From NCBI RefSeq assembly GCF_008040105.1, contig NZ_VRMG01000009.1:1-64000 (forward strand): a DNA stretch of 64,000 nt. The letters run 5' to 3'. The first letter of the stretch is position 1, and every line of letters begins with the position of its first letter. This DNA comes from Lacisediminihabitans profunda. Lineage in GTDB: Bacteria; Actinomycetota; Actinomycetes; Actinomycetales; Microbacteriaceae. Position numbers and translations under genes: made by a program. The notes below the pieces were generated by a model. The model saw only the letters and a list, made by a program, of their open reading frames with translations. It ran no database searches and was not told where the DNA came from. Positions 50,371-59,205 of this stretch are shown here, one piece after another.

Positions 50371-51468
50371 TCAGTGGCCTCCTGCGGTCATGGTGAGTTC
50401 AGGCATCTGGTGCACCCCGCGGCTCGAGCCGCGCGTGCGAAGGGAGAGCACGAACGCGAGAACTCGGGCGACGGCGTTGTAGAGCTCCACGGGGATCTCG
50501 TCGCCGAGGTCGCAGGCGGCGTGCAGGGCCCGCGCGAGCGGGATGTCCTTGACGATCGGCACGCGATCGGTCTCCGCCTGCTCGCGGATGCGGGCGGCGA
50601 TCATCCCGGCACCCTTCGCGACGACGCGGGGCGCCGACTTGCCCGGCTCGTACTTGAGGGCCACGGCGAAGTGCGTGGGGTTGACGAGCACGACGTCCGA
50701 GGTGGCGACGGCGGCGATCATCCGGTTGCGGCTGATCGCGAGCTGGCGCGCGCGGCGCTGCCCCTTGATCAGCGGGTCGCCCTCCGAGCTCTTGTTCTCG
50801 TCGCGCACTTCCTTCTTGGTCATGCGGGTTCTCTTGCGGTTGCGACGCATCACCACGAAAACGTCGGCGGCGGCGAGGATGAGCCCGGCGGCCACCGCAG
50901 ACTGCACGAGGGCGCCCGTGCCGTCGCCGGCAGCCTTGATGAGCGCGCTGGCCGGCAGTCCGCCGGCCGTCATCAGAATCGGCATGAGGCCCTGGATCAC
51001 CGTCATGAGCACCACCCCCACGACGACGGTCTTGAGCAGCGCCTTGAACCCGTTCCAGGCCGCCTCGGCGCCGAAGGTGCGCTTGACGCCGCTGAGCAGG
51101 TTGAACTGCTCGAACTTGCCGGCCATCTTCTTGAAGTGGATGCCGCCCTGGGCCGCGGCCGCCGCGAGCACCGCCACGGCGACCACCACGAGCATCGGCA
51201 GCACGACTCCGGACATCGAACCGAGTCCGGCGCCGAGGGCCTCCAGGACCTTCGTCGGGTCCGGGTTCATCGCGGCATCCTTGACCGCGGCGAACTGCGC
51301 GGATGCCGCGTTGGCACCGGCGGACACCGTCGCCGGAATCATCACGGCGGCCGTGCCGACGCCGACCCACGCGGTGAGGTCCTGCGACTTGGAGAGCTGC
51401 CCCTTCGAGCGCACCTCCTTCATGCGCTTCTCGGTGGCCTGCTCGGTCTTCTCTCCGACGTCCGACAT
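50371..51468 (-). CDS. flhB: Flagellar export switch protein FlhB
   Basis: A 365-residue membrane protein. EKTEQATEKRMKEVRSKGQLSKSQDL at the start is the FlhB signature, followed by four transmembrane segments. The C-terminal autocleavage motif NPTH is present in DVVLVNPTHFAVALKYEPGKSAPRVVAKGAG. Self-cleavage between Asn and Pro switches export from rod/hook to filament proteins. It follows fliR by two bases and precedes flhA, as in most flagellar operons. Confidence 0.97.
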   Translation of the reverse strand: MSDVGEKTEQATEKRMKEVRSKGQLSKSQDLTAWVGVGTAAVMIPATVSAGANAASAQFAAVKDAAMNPDPTKVLEALGAGLGSMSGVVLPMLVVVAVAVLAAAAAQGGIHFKKMAGKFEQFNLLSGVKRTFGAEAAWNGFKALLKTVVVGVVLMTVIQGLMPILMTAGGLPASALIKAAGDGTGALVQSAVAAGLILAAADVFVVMRRNRKRTRMTKKEVRDENKSSEGDPLIKGQRRARQLAISRNRMIAAVATSDVVLVNPTHFAVALKYEPGKSAPRVVAKGAGMIAARIREQAETDRVPIVKDIPLARALHAACDLGDEIPVELYNAVARVLAFVLSLRTRGSSRGVHQMPELTMTAGGH

Positions 51469-52227
51469 CTACTTCACCCCCACGAGGGCGCCGATGGCGT
51501 CCCCGGTGATGGATTCGACGATGCGCGGCATGGCCGCGAACACGACGGAGCCGAGGGTGAGGGTGATGAGGATCTTGAGCGGGAAGCCGAGGGCGAAGGC
51601 GTTGAGCGCCGGGGCGACGCGGGTGAGCAGGCCGAGTCCGGCATCCGCCAGGAAGAGCACGACGATCAGCGGACCGGCGATCTGCAGGGAGGCGAGGAGC
51701 ATCTGGCCGACGGCCGCAGTCACGGCGGCGAGGGGCGTGGCGAGATTCAGTCCGCCTGCCACCGGCAGAGCGGTGAAGCTGCGGGCGAGGCCGCCGATGA
51801 TGAGCTGGTAGCCGCCGCTGGTGAAGAGCAGGGCGAGCGCGGTCATCTGGAAGAGCCGGGTGTACTGGGCGCCGTTGATCATCAGCTGGGGGTCGTAGCC
51901 CTGGGCGAGCTGGAATCCGCCGAACAGGTCGATGAGGTTGCCGGCGGACTGGATCGCCGAGAAGACGAGCATCACGAGGAATCCGAGGAGCGCCCCGACG
52001 ACGAGCTCGATGAGCAGGGAGATGATGAACTGGCCGGTGTTCGGCGAGACGTAGTTGCGGGCCACCTGGGGGGCGACGGCGAGCGCGAGGCCGAGGCCGA
52101 GCATGCCCTTGATCCGCAGCGGGAAGGCGTTGTGGGAGAACGGCGGCGCGATCACCAGGAACGCGATCATGCGCACCGACGCCAGCATCACTGCCTCGAT
52201 CCACGGAAAGTTGAGGGTGATCGCCAT
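51469..52227 (-). CDS. fliR: Flagellar export gate protein FliR
   Basis: A 252-residue membrane protein with about six hydrophobic segments, starting AITLNFPWIEAVMLASVRMIAFLVIAPPFSHNAFPLRIKGMLGLGLAL, where PP.F..NAFPLRIKG is the FliR signature. Late sequence FPLKILITLTLGSVVFAAMPRIV is also typical. It forms the export gate with FliP and FliQ. It lies between fliQ and flhB in a tightly packed order. Confidence 0.95.
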   Translation of the reverse strand: MAITLNFPWIEAVMLASVRMIAFLVIAPPFSHNAFPLRIKGMLGLGLALAVAPQVARNYVSPNTGQFIISLLIELVVGALLGFLVMLVFSAIQSAGNLIDLFGGFQLAQGYDPQLMINGAQYTRLFQMTALALLFTSGGYQLIIGGLARSFTALPVAGGLNLATPLAAVTAAVGQMLLASLQIAGPLIVVLFLADAGLGLLTRVAPALNAFALGFPLKILITLTLGSVVFAAMPRIVESITGDAIGALVGVK

Positions 52228-52228
52228 G

Positions 52229-52504
52229 TCAACCGCCGCCGAGCAGGGAGGGAATCTTGTCGAACATCGCCTGCGTGAACGACACGAGCTCGGAGATCAT
52301 CCAGTGCCCGGAGACGATGAGGGCCACAGCCACCGCGATCGCCTTCGGCACGAAGGAGAGGGTCACCTCCTGGATCTGGGTGATCGACTGCAGGAGCGAG
52401 ATGGCGAAACCGACGACGAGCGCGGTGATCAGGATCGGCGCGGCGAGCTTGGCGGCGATGATGAGCCCCTGCAGGGCGATGTCCATGACGGCATTGGTGT
52501 CCAT
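52229..52504 (-). CDS. fliQ: Flagellar export gate protein FliQ
   Basis: A 91-residue protein with two hydrophobic segments, IALQGLIIAAKLAAPILITALVVGFAISLLQSITQIQEVTLSFVPK containing the family core QSxTQIQExTLxFxPK. Five or so copies pack around FliP and FliR in the gate. Its ATG overlaps the fliP stop as ATGA. A longer open frame upstream belongs to another reading frame of fliP. Confidence 0.95.
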   Translation of the reverse strand: MDTNAVMDIALQGLIIAAKLAAPILITALVVGFAISLLQSITQIQEVTLSFVPKAIAVAVALIVSGHWMISELVSFTQAMFDKIPSLLGGG

Positions 52505-53340
52505 CAGCCCCCCTTGTAGCTCGAGATGAGGGTCGTGATGATGAGGCCCCAGCCGTCGACGAGCACGAACAGCAGGATCTTGAAGGGGAGGGAGATCATC
52601 ACCGGCGGGAGCATCATCATGCCCATGGACATGAGAGCGGCCGACACGACGAGGTCGATCACGAGGAACGGCACGAAGATCACGAAGCCGATGATGAAGG
52701 CCGCGCGAAGCTCGGAGATCATGAACGCGGGCACGAGGGTGACAAGCGAAACGGACTGCGGGTCCTTGGGGTTGGCATGGCCGGCCGCCCGCGTCATGAG
52801 GGCGAGATCCTCTTCCCTGGTGTGCGCGAGCATGAACTTGCGCAGGGGCGTCGAGGCGAGGGTGACGGCGTCGTTGAAGCCCAGGTGCCCGTTGAGGTAG
52901 GGCTGCACCGCATGGTTGTTGATGTCGGTGAGGATGGGCGCCATGATGAACAGCGTCAGGAACAGGGCGAGTCCCGCCAGCACCTGGTTGGGCGGGATCG
53001 AGGGAAGCGCGAGCGCGTTGCGCGCCATCGCCAGCACGACGAAGATCTTGGTGAACGACGTCATCATGAGCAGCAGGGCCGGGGCCACCGAGAGCAGGGT
53101 GATTCCGACGAGGGTGACGATTGCCGACGACGGGGTGCCGTCCGGCCCGTTGATGTTCACCGAGACGCCACCGCCACTCGGCGCGATCGGGTCGACGGGC
53201 GGCGTCGGCGGCACGATGGCCGCGTGGCTCGCGTTGCCGGTCATCATGACGAGCGCGGCGGCCACCACCACGGCGAGCAACACCATCACGAGGATTCGCG
53301 CCGCCCGGCCGGAGAGCCAGGGGCTCGTCGGCGCCTTCAT
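52504..53340 (-). CDS. fliP: Flagellar export gate protein FliP
   Basis: A 278-residue protein with a signal sequence (ILVMVLLAVVVAAALVMM) and the conserved core LTLLSVAPALLLMMTSFTKIFVVLAMARNALALPSIPPNQVLAGLALFLT. FMISELRAAFIIGFVIFVPFLVIDLVVSAALMSMGMMMLPP is the FliP signature. A segment IVPPTPPVDPIAPSGGG with Pro/Gly follows the signal, longer than usual. It overlaps fliO by 4 bp and fliQ by 1 bp. Confidence 0.96.
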   Translation of the reverse strand: MKAPTSPWLSGRAARILVMVLLAVVVAAALVMMTGNASHAAIVPPTPPVDPIAPSGGGVSVNINGPDGTPSSAIVTLVGITLLSVAPALLLMMTSFTKIFVVLAMARNALALPSIPPNQVLAGLALFLTLFIMAPILTDINNHAVQPYLNGHLGFNDAVTLASTPLRKFMLAHTREEDLALMTRAAGHANPKDPQSVSLVTLVPAFMISELRAAFIIGFVIFVPFLVIDLVVSAALMSMGMMMLPPVMISLPFKILLFVLVDGWGLIITTLISSYKGG

Positions 53341-53834
53341 CGACCCTGCCGGAGGGCTGCGGCAGCACGCTTCCAGGTGGTGGGGGAGAGGATCGAGCTG
53401 CCGAGCGGGCCGGTCGTGAAGCCGCCCGCGCCCAGAGACTGGCCGCCCAGGGCCCTGCCGTCGGCGTCGGCCATGGCGCGGCCGAACGCCACTGCGGTCT
53501 TCGGCGCGGTCGCCGCCGCGGGGTCGGTCGCGGGCTGTGGCACGGCGGTCAGACGCGCCGGGGCGCTCTCCGCCACTATCGGTGTGGGCAGCTCGCTCGT
53601 GTTGAGCACGGTCACCGATTGCTCGGTGACTCCCAGCAGGAACCGCTTGCCGTCGACGTCGAGAACGACGACCGAGGCCTTGGGGGCGATCACCTGGCGC
53701 GTGACCACCGAGATGAGCTTCGTGGCGCGCGAGGCCCGAGCGCCCTTCGTCAGTCGGCGCTGCAGCATCCAGAGCACGCCGAGGACGGCGGCCAGGGAGA
53801 GCAGAACGCGAAGCGCGAGGAAGACCGACTCCAC
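53337..53834 (-). CDS. fliO: Flagellar assembly protein FliO
   Basis: A 165-residue protein with one N-terminal transmembrane segment (VFLALRVLLSLAAVLGVLWMLQRRL) and a cytosolic part. ISVVTRQVIAPKASVVVLDVDGKRFLLGVTEQSVTVL is the FliO domain. It helps FliP assemble. The region after about residue 95 is a low-complexity linker. The gene lies between fliN and fliP with 4-bp overlap. Confidence 0.85.
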   Translation of the reverse strand: MESVFLALRVLLSLAAVLGVLWMLQRRLTKGARASRATKLISVVTRQVIAPKASVVVLDVDGKRFLLGVTEQSVTVLNTSELPTPIVAESAPARLTAVPQPATDPAAATAPKTAVAFGRAMADADGRALGGQSLGAGGFTTGPLGSSILSPTTWKRAAAALRQGR

Positions 53835-54542
53835 TTAGCTCAGACCCTCTGTCACGTCGAGGATCTTGGTGATGCGGATGGCGTAGTCCTGGTCGACGAC
53901 CACGATCTCGCCGTGGGCGATCAGTCGGCCGTTGAGCAGCACATCGGCCGGCGCCCCGGCCGAACGGTCGAGCTCGATCACGGCGCCGGGCTCGAGGCTC
54001 AGCACGTCGCGCACCGACATCCTGGTCTTGCCGATCTCCACGGTGAGCGCCATTTCGACGTTGCTGATGCGGCCGAGGTTGATCGCCATCGACTCGTCGG
54101 ACATGGTGTTCGCGCCGGTGATGACGCCGTTCTCCCGAATGCGGATGGCGAACCAGCCGGCCGCGACCCCTTCGCTCGAGAGGGCGAACACCTCGGTGGC
54201 GGGGTCCTGGAAGAGCGCGGTCGCGTCCTCGATGCGCGAGTCGGCGACGACACCGGTGCCGAGCACGGCGGCGGCGGCCTCGAGGGCCGGACGCAGCACG
54301 TCCACCATCGACACGAGCGCCGAGTCGGTGCCGGCCGCGGCCTTCATCGACTCCGCGTCGTTCAGGATCACGGCGAGGTCCGCCGAGCGGTCGCCGACGA
54401 ACGAGGCGACGACGGCGGAGTCGAGGGGTCCCGCCGGGTGGCCCTCGATGGCGATCGCCTCGAGGACGCTCGTGCTCGGCAGCGTTCTGGCGAGCGCCTC
54501 GGCTGCCTTGGCGCGCGGGTCGGTGGCGGTGGTCTTCTTCAC
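53835..54542 (-). CDS. fliN: Flagellar switch protein FliN with an extended N-terminal domain
   Basis: A 235-residue protein; ordinary FliN is about 100-140 residues. The C-terminal 80 residues, NVEMALTVEIGKTRMSVRDVLSLEPGAVIELDRSAGAPADVLLNGRLIAHGEIVVVDQDYAIRITKI, are the SpoA/FliN domain. The first 130 residues (LEAIAIEGHPAGPLDSAVVASF, MVDVLRPALEAAAAVLG) resemble CheC/FliY-like domains, although the CheC phosphatase motif is not obvious. GTG 54542 has GAGGAG upstream and overlaps fliM by 4 bp. It forms the C-ring and interacts with FliM. Confidence 0.87.
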   Translation of the reverse strand: MKKTTATDPRAKAAEALARTLPSTSVLEAIAIEGHPAGPLDSAVVASFVGDRSADLAVILNDAESMKAAAGTDSALVSMVDVLRPALEAAAAVLGTGVVADSRIEDATALFQDPATEVFALSSEGVAAGWFAIRIRENGVITGANTMSDESMAINLGRISNVEMALTVEIGKTRMSVRDVLSLEPGAVIELDRSAGAPADVLLNGRLIAHGEIVVVDQDYAIRITKILDVTEGLS

Positions 54543-55444
54543 GATTTCTCCTCGGTGGTGACGACGACGCACGCGAGACGGGAGCCGTTGGATCCGACCG
54601 CCGCCCGTGCCATCGGCTGGCCGTCGATGGTCACATCGAGCGGTCGGTGCTGGGGATGCGGAATCTTGATGACGTCGCCGACGGCGAGGGTCAGGATGCG
54701 GCTGGGCCGCACGATGGCCGGGGTGAGGCGCAGCGACACCTCGACGGGTACGGCAGACATCTGCGCCGAGATGAGCTGCCGCGCGTTCGCGACGGTGCTC
54801 GTGGGATTGGCCTGGCCCAGTTGGGGAAGCAGCACCGCTGCCGGGATGGCGAGGGTGGCGGTGGCGACGTTGTCGCCGACCCGGATGGCGAAGGTGGCAA
54901 CGATCATGAGATCCGCCGTGGCCGCGGCCTGGGCGAACTGGGAGTTGTACTGGATCGCGTCGACGGCGATGGACGTGACGAGCAACGAGCCGAGCGAGTA
55001 GCGCAGGTCCTCGAGCGCGTCGTCGAACAGTCGCCTTACGAGGGCCTGCTCGATGTTGGTGAACTTGCGGTCCGGCGCGACCTGCGCGTGGTTGCTGCCG
55101 AGCATGTACGACACCCAGGCGAGCGCCGAGGAGGTGGGGAACTGGATCACGGCCTTCGCGTTCGACCCGTCGAGCACGCACAACACCATCGCCGTGGTGG
55201 CCGGAAGGCCGGAGGCGTACTCGTCGTAGGTCTGCATCGCGACCTGCTCGCAGGTCACGTGCGAGACGACGCGCACCTTGGCGGTGAGCTGCGTGCCCCA
55301 CTGCCGGGCGAAGGTCTCGAACGCGAGCTCAAGCACCCTGGCGTGTTCGCGGGCGAGAGTGGTTGGGCGACGGAAGTCATAGGGCTCGGCCGCTGTACCC
55401 TCGTTCGCGGGCACGCCGATAGAAATCTGTTCCTGGACCGTCAC
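54539..55444 (-). CDS. fliM: Flagellar motor switch protein FliM
   Basis: A 301-residue C-ring protein. YDFRRPTTLAREHARVLELAFETFARQWGTQLTAKVRV is the start of the CheC-like middle domain, and a C-terminal SpoA domain ends near IKIPHPQHRPLDVTIDGQPMARAAVG. The usual N-terminal CheY-binding motif EIDALL is absent: the protein starts MTVQEQISIGVPANEGTAAEP. This is a known trait of actinobacterial FliM and suggests another CheY-docking mode. It overlaps fliN by 4 bp. Confidence 0.93.
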   Translation of the reverse strand: MTVQEQISIGVPANEGTAAEPYDFRRPTTLAREHARVLELAFETFARQWGTQLTAKVRVVSHVTCEQVAMQTYDEYASGLPATTAMVLCVLDGSNAKAVIQFPTSSALAWVSYMLGSNHAQVAPDRKFTNIEQALVRRLFDDALEDLRYSLGSLLVTSIAVDAIQYNSQFAQAAATADLMIVATFAIRVGDNVATATLAIPAAVLLPQLGQANPTSTVANARQLISAQMSAVPVEVSLRLTPAIVRPSRILTLAVGDVIKIPHPQHRPLDVTIDGQPMARAAVGSNGSRLACVVVTTEEKS

Positions 55445-55452
55445 ACAGCGAA

Positions 55453-56328
55453 CTATCGGCCGGGGACCCCCACCGGTAAGGTGAATCGCGCAATCCCGGT
55501 CGGCGGGTCCACGGGCGGTTTGGCGGCCGCCGCCGCCTCCGCCGCGACGATGCCAGGCATGAGCGCCCGCACCCCCTCGGGTTGGTTGGACAGCACGACG
55601 ATGTCCACCCGCCGATTCCTGGCCATCTCCTCGGGACTCGTACCGGTTGCGATCGGGCGGGACGATCCATAGCCGACCGCGCCGATCCGGTCGGACCGGA
55701 TGCCGCCGACCTCCACGAGGTGCCGCAACACCGACACGGCCCGCCCGGAGGAGAGCTCCCAGTTGGTGGGGTAGGGACTCGTCGACTGGCGCGCGTCGGC
55801 GTGGCCCTCCACCGACACTTCATACGGCGATGCGACGATCGCCGGCGCGATGTCGTTGAGCACCTGGGGGGCGACCCCGATCAGGGCGGTGCTGTTGGTG
55901 TCGAAGAAGGTCTGCGAGCCGACCAGGCGGATCACGAGTCCCCGCTCGGTGATCTGGAACGTGACCGTGCTCGTCAGCCCGTTGGCGGTGAGGTTCGCGG
56001 AGATCGCCGCCTGGAGGGCCTTGAGGGAGTCGACCTCCTGCGTGGCGAGCTGGGACGGCGCAAAACTCTCCGAGTTCTTCACCGCCTTGTCTGGCTGCAC
56101 CACGGTTCCCTTGGCCGTGTCGATCTTGCCGATGTCCTTCACCCCGAACCCGGTGGCGAGGGAGTTACGCAGGGCGATGAACTTGGCCGAGTCGACGGTC
56201 GACATCGCGAAGAGCACGATGAACATGCACATCAGCACTGTGACCATGTCCATGTACGAGGCCATCCAGCGTTCGTCCGGCCCGTGCTCCTCCGCCTCCT
56301 CGTGATGCTTCTGCCTGCGGGCGCTCAT
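55453..56328 (-). CDS. motB: Flagellar stator protein MotB
   Basis: A 291-residue protein. RWMASYMDMVTVLMCMFIVLFAMS contains the single transmembrane helix with the proton-accepting Asp (about residue 27). Residues from about 150 form the OmpA-like peptidoglycan-binding domain (YEVSVEGHADARQS, ELSSGRAVSVLRHLVE, RIGAVGYGSSRPI, RNRRVDIVVL). Its stop is nine bases from the fliM start; no fliL gene lies between. It overlaps motA by one base. Confidence 0.95.
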   Translation of the reverse strand: MSARRQKHHEEAEEHGPDERWMASYMDMVTVLMCMFIVLFAMSTVDSAKFIALRNSLATGFGVKDIGKIDTAKGTVVQPDKAVKNSESFAPSQLATQEVDSLKALQAAISANLTANGLTSTVTFQITERGLVIRLVGSQTFFDTNSTALIGVAPQVLNDIAPAIVASPYEVSVEGHADARQSTSPYPTNWELSSGRAVSVLRHLVEVGGIRSDRIGAVGYGSSRPIATGTSPEEMARNRRVDIVVLSNQPEGVRALMPGIVAAEAAAAAKPPVDPPTGIARFTLPVGVPGR

Positions 56329-57110
56329 TAGGCGGCTTTCGACAGCTTCGGGGTCTTCGGCAACGCGTTCGCCGGCACCATTGCGCGGAGGCGTTCGCCG
56401 AGGAGTCGGGGCTGGCTGCCCGCCTGGACGGCGAGAACGCCCTCCATGATGAGCGACATCCGCGCGTTCTCCAGGTCGGAGAGACGACGCAGGCGGGATC
56501 CGATCGGCAGCCAGAGGAAGTTGGCCGAGAGCAGGCCCCAGAGCGTCGCGACGAAGGCGGCGGCGATGAGCGGACCGAGCTTGCCCGGCGTCGACAGGTT
56601 CTCGAGCACGTGGGTCAGCGAGACGACGGTGCCGATGATGCCGACCGTCGGGGCGAATCCGCCGAGGGTCGTGAAGAACTTGCCGGCGATGCGATCCGAG
56701 GCGGTTCGCGTGGCGATCTCGTCTTCGAGGAGCTCGCGCAGCTCCTCGCCGTCTGTACCGTCGGCGATGTTCTGCAGGGCGTTGCGCAGGAACGGGTCAG
56801 TGACCTTCTCGGCCTCCTGCTCAAGCGAGAGGAGTCCCTCCTTGCGCGCCTTCTCGGCGAGCGCCACCACCTGGTCGATGGTGTCGTGCGGCTTCGGAAC
56901 CTTGCCGGTGAAGGCGCGGGGAAGCGCCCTGATCGCGAGCAGCATGTCCTTGATCGTGCCGCTCGCGATGCCGACGGCGATGGTGGCCCCGAACACGAGA
57001 ACCATGGGAGCCGGCAGAAGGATCGCGCTGATGGCCGAACCTTCTAGGGTGAGCATCGCATAGAGCGCGCCGAACGCGACGGCGATGCCGATCAGGGTTG
57101 CCGGATCCAT
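56328..57110 (-). CDS. motA: Flagellar stator protein MotA
   Basis: A 260-residue membrane protein with four hydrophobic segments. MDPATLIGIAVAFGALYAMLTLEGSAISAILLPAPMVLVFGATIAVG begins the MotA/ExbB domain, and GGFAPTVGIIGTVVSLTHVLENL with FVATLWGLLSANFLWLPIGSRLRRL forms the proton-channel side. The cytoplasmic loop has the charged residues that contact FliG. It overlaps flbD and motB by one base each, so all three are co-translated. Confidence 0.95.
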   Translation of the reverse strand: MDPATLIGIAVAFGALYAMLTLEGSAISAILLPAPMVLVFGATIAVGIASGTIKDMLLAIRALPRAFTGKVPKPHDTIDQVVALAEKARKEGLLSLEQEAEKVTDPFLRNALQNIADGTDGEELRELLEDEIATRTASDRIAGKFFTTLGGFAPTVGIIGTVVSLTHVLENLSTPGKLGPLIAAAFVATLWGLLSANFLWLPIGSRLRRLSDLENARMSLIMEGVLAVQAGSQPRLLGERLRAMVPANALPKTPKLSKAA

Positions 57111-57439
57111 CAGATCTTCCTCGGGCGCAGGGTCACGGGGATGTCGAGCTCAACGTGACCGTCGCCGTCCTCGTCCTCTTCTTCCACCGCGTCGACGATG
57201 CCGAACGGTCGGCTGGCCGGAAGGCGGCCGCTCGCGGACAGCTCGTGTGTCAGGGCGATGACGGTCGCGCGGTAGTGCAGGATGCGATCGATCACCTCGG
57301 TCATCGATTCGGTGACGATGTATTTGGCACCGTCGACCATCACCAGGGTCGTGTCCGGGTTCGAGTTGATTCGCTCGATCAGATCCGGATTGATCGCGAA
57401 CTGGCTGTCATTCAGCCGCGTGACGACGATCATGAGCAC
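57110..57439 (-). CDS. flbD: FlbD-family flagellar protein
   Basis: A 109-residue protein. MIVVTRLNDSQFAINPDLIERINSNPDTTLVMVDGAKYIVTESMTEVIDRILHYRA is the full FlbD domain; typical length is 60-75. The remaining 40 residues add an acidic stretch (EEEDEDGDGHVEL) and a basic end. FlbD proteins lie next to motA and flgE, with a role in hook or flagellar regulation that is poorly defined. Confidence 0.88.
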   Translation of the reverse strand: MLMIVVTRLNDSQFAINPDLIERINSNPDTTLVMVDGAKYIVTESMTEVIDRILHYRATVIALTHELSASGRLPASRPFGIVDAVEEEDEDGDGHVELDIPVTLRPRKI

Positions 57440-57487
57440 ATCCCTGTTTCGTGTAGTGGGCCCTTCCTGGGCCCTTATACAGCACTA

Positions 57488-57525
57488 TCGGCCGCCCCCG
57501 CCCGATGGTTAGGGGGGACGGCCGA
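57488..57525 (-). terminator. Hairpin between flgE and flbD
   Basis: TCGGCCG with five C on the left (57488-57499) pairs with six G and CGGCCGA on the right (57512-57525), leaving a 12-nt loop and a single bulge. It lies in the 99-bp gap between hook and motor genes. It could reduce read-through from the highly needed hook gene into the stator genes. Confidence 0.5.
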
Positions 57526-57538
57526 CTCAGTGTGCCGA

Positions 57539-58711
57539 CTAACGCTTGAGGTTGGTGAGCTCCTGCAGCACCTCGTCGGAGGTGGTGATGATTCGCGCGT
57601 TGGCCTGGAAGCCTCGCTGCGCGACGATGAGGTTGGTGAACTCCTGGGAGAGGTCCACATTCGACATCTCCAGGGCACCGCTGGTGATCGACCCGATGCT
57701 GCCGGAACCGGGCGCCCCGATCTCGGCGTTGCCGGAGTTGAAGGTGGCCTTGTACGACGACCCGCCGGCCTTCTCCAGCCCGCCGGGGTTGGTGAAGGTG
57801 GCAAGAACGACGCGGGCGATCGCCTGCGAGGCCCCGTTGCTGAAGGAGCCGACGAGGGTACCGTCCTGGCCGAGCGTGTAGGACTGGAGGGTGCCGGCCG
57901 CGCTGCCGTCCTGCTTGCTGACGGAGACCGTCGTGAGGGCGGCGAACCCGGTGAGCTTGCTCATGTCGACGGCGATTCCGCCGATCGTCATCGTTCCCGC
58001 GGAGGTCTGCACCCCGCTGGCGAAGGTGAGGGACGTGGCGCCGGTGGATCCGTTCGGGTCGACCCCCGCGACATCCCAGCCCGCCGCCGTCTTGGTGAAG
58101 GTGAGGGTGACGGTGCGGGCCTCGCCCGCCGAGTCGAAGACCTGCTTGTCGCGAACGAGCGCGGTGCCCACCGCCGCGTCGTCGGGCAGGTTGCCGGTGA
58201 CGGTCGCCGAGGTCGTGGCGACGGCAGGCGCCACGGTGCCGAGCGGCAGGGTGATGTCGCTGAGCGCGCCACCCCCGTTGACGACACCGTTGACCGCGTT
58301 CCAGCCCTGCACGATCGCCCCGCCGGGCGCCGTGAGACGGCCGGCCGAGTCGAAGCCGAACGAACCGGCGCGGGTGTACTGGGTGGACGCGCCGAGCTTG
58401 GTGACGAAGAAACCGTCGCCGGAGATCATCAGGTCCTCCGCGCGGCCGGTCGCCTGGGTGGAGCCCTGCGCGAAGTTGGTGGAGATTCCCGCCACGCGCA
58501 CGCCGAGTCCGACCTGGGCCGGGTTGGTGCCACCGACGTTGGCCTGCGGGCCGCCCGCGGCCTGCGTCATCTGCGACAGGGTGTCCTGGAACTGGGTGGC
58601 CGAGGCCTTGAAGGCCGTGGTGTTGACGTTGGCGATGTTGTTGCCGGTCACATCGAGCATCGTCTGGTGAGAGCGAAGGCCGGAGATGCCGGAGTACAGG
58701 GAACGAAGCAT
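57539..58711 (-). CDS. flgE: Flagellar hook protein FlgE
   Basis: A 390-residue exported structural protein. RSLYSGISGLRSHQTMLDVTGNNIANVNTTAFKAS is the N-terminal rod/hook signature, and the C-terminus VDLSQEFTNLIVAQRGFQANARIITTSDEVLQEL is the usual helix. Domain D1 and D2 lie between. It has no classical signal because it leaves through the type III gate. A GAAAGG ribosome site precedes the ATG. It is preceded by flgD and followed by a hairpin. Confidence 0.97.
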   Translation of the reverse strand: MLRSLYSGISGLRSHQTMLDVTGNNIANVNTTAFKASATQFQDTLSQMTQAAGGPQANVGGTNPAQVGLGVRVAGISTNFAQGSTQATGRAEDLMISGDGFFVTKLGASTQYTRAGSFGFDSAGRLTAPGGAIVQGWNAVNGVVNGGGALSDITLPLGTVAPAVATTSATVTGNLPDDAAVGTALVRDKQVFDSAGEARTVTLTFTKTAAGWDVAGVDPNGSTGATSLTFASGVQTSAGTMTIGGIAVDMSKLTGFAALTTVSVSKQDGSAAGTLQSYTLGQDGTLVGSFSNGASQAIARVVLATFTNPGGLEKAGGSSYKATFNSGNAEIGAPGSGSIGSITSGALEMSNVDLSQEFTNLIVAQRGFQANARIITTSDEVLQELTNLKR

Positions 58712-58745
58712 GGGATGCTGCCTTTCGGTTGGAGTCGGAGACGGA

Positions 58746-59189
58746 TTATGCGGATGCTGTGGTGATGCCGGAAATGAGGTCGAGCGCCACGTCGACGCCC
58801 CCGACGCTGACCTGGGGTACCGAGCCGGCGAAGGAGACGCTCTTCGCGATTCCCGTGACGGTCGCGCCGTCCTTGCCGGTGTAGGTGACCTGCTTGCCGA
58901 CGATGTTGGCCGCCGCGATGCGCATCTGCAGCGAGAAGTCCTCGGTGCTCGTGGTCGACAGCTGGGTCATCTTCTCCATCATGGAGAGCTGCGTGGTCTG
59001 GGCGATCATGGCGTTGCTGTCCATCGGCGCGCTCGGGTCCTGGTTGCGCAGCTGGGTCACCAGCAGCTTCATGAACACCTCGGAATCCATGGACTGCGAT
59101 GGGCTGCGTGCCGCACCGGTCGTGTAGATGCCGGTGGTCGATACGGGCGAGGAGGCTGGCGCCACGATGCCTATGGGGTCGGTTGTCAT
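58746..59189 (-). CDS. flgD: Hook assembly protein FlgD
   Basis: A 147-residue hook cap protein. SMDSEVFMKLLVTQLRNQDPSAPMDSNAMIAQTTQLSMMEKMTQL is the FlgD signature (FLxLLxTQLxNQDPxxPxD). It is shorter than many FlgD proteins (200-230) because the FlgD/Ig-like C-terminal domain is small or missing. A strong GGAGGAGG ribosome site lies upstream. It caps the growing hook. Confidence 0.93.
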   Translation of the reverse strand: MTTDPIGIVAPASSPVSTTGIYTTGAARSPSQSMDSEVFMKLLVTQLRNQDPSAPMDSNAMIAQTTQLSMMEKMTQLSTTSTEDFSLQMRIAAANIVGKQVTYTGKDGATVTGIAKSVSFAGSVPQVSVGGVDVALDLISGITTASA

Positions 59190-59205
59190 TGCCTCCTCCT
59201 TGTTC

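Noticed and set aside
50134-52278. A 714-codon plus-strand open frame across flhA, flhB and fliR
   Set aside because: It crosses several real genes on the opposite strand and is made of His/Asp/Arg/Gly-rich sequence typical of GC shadows.
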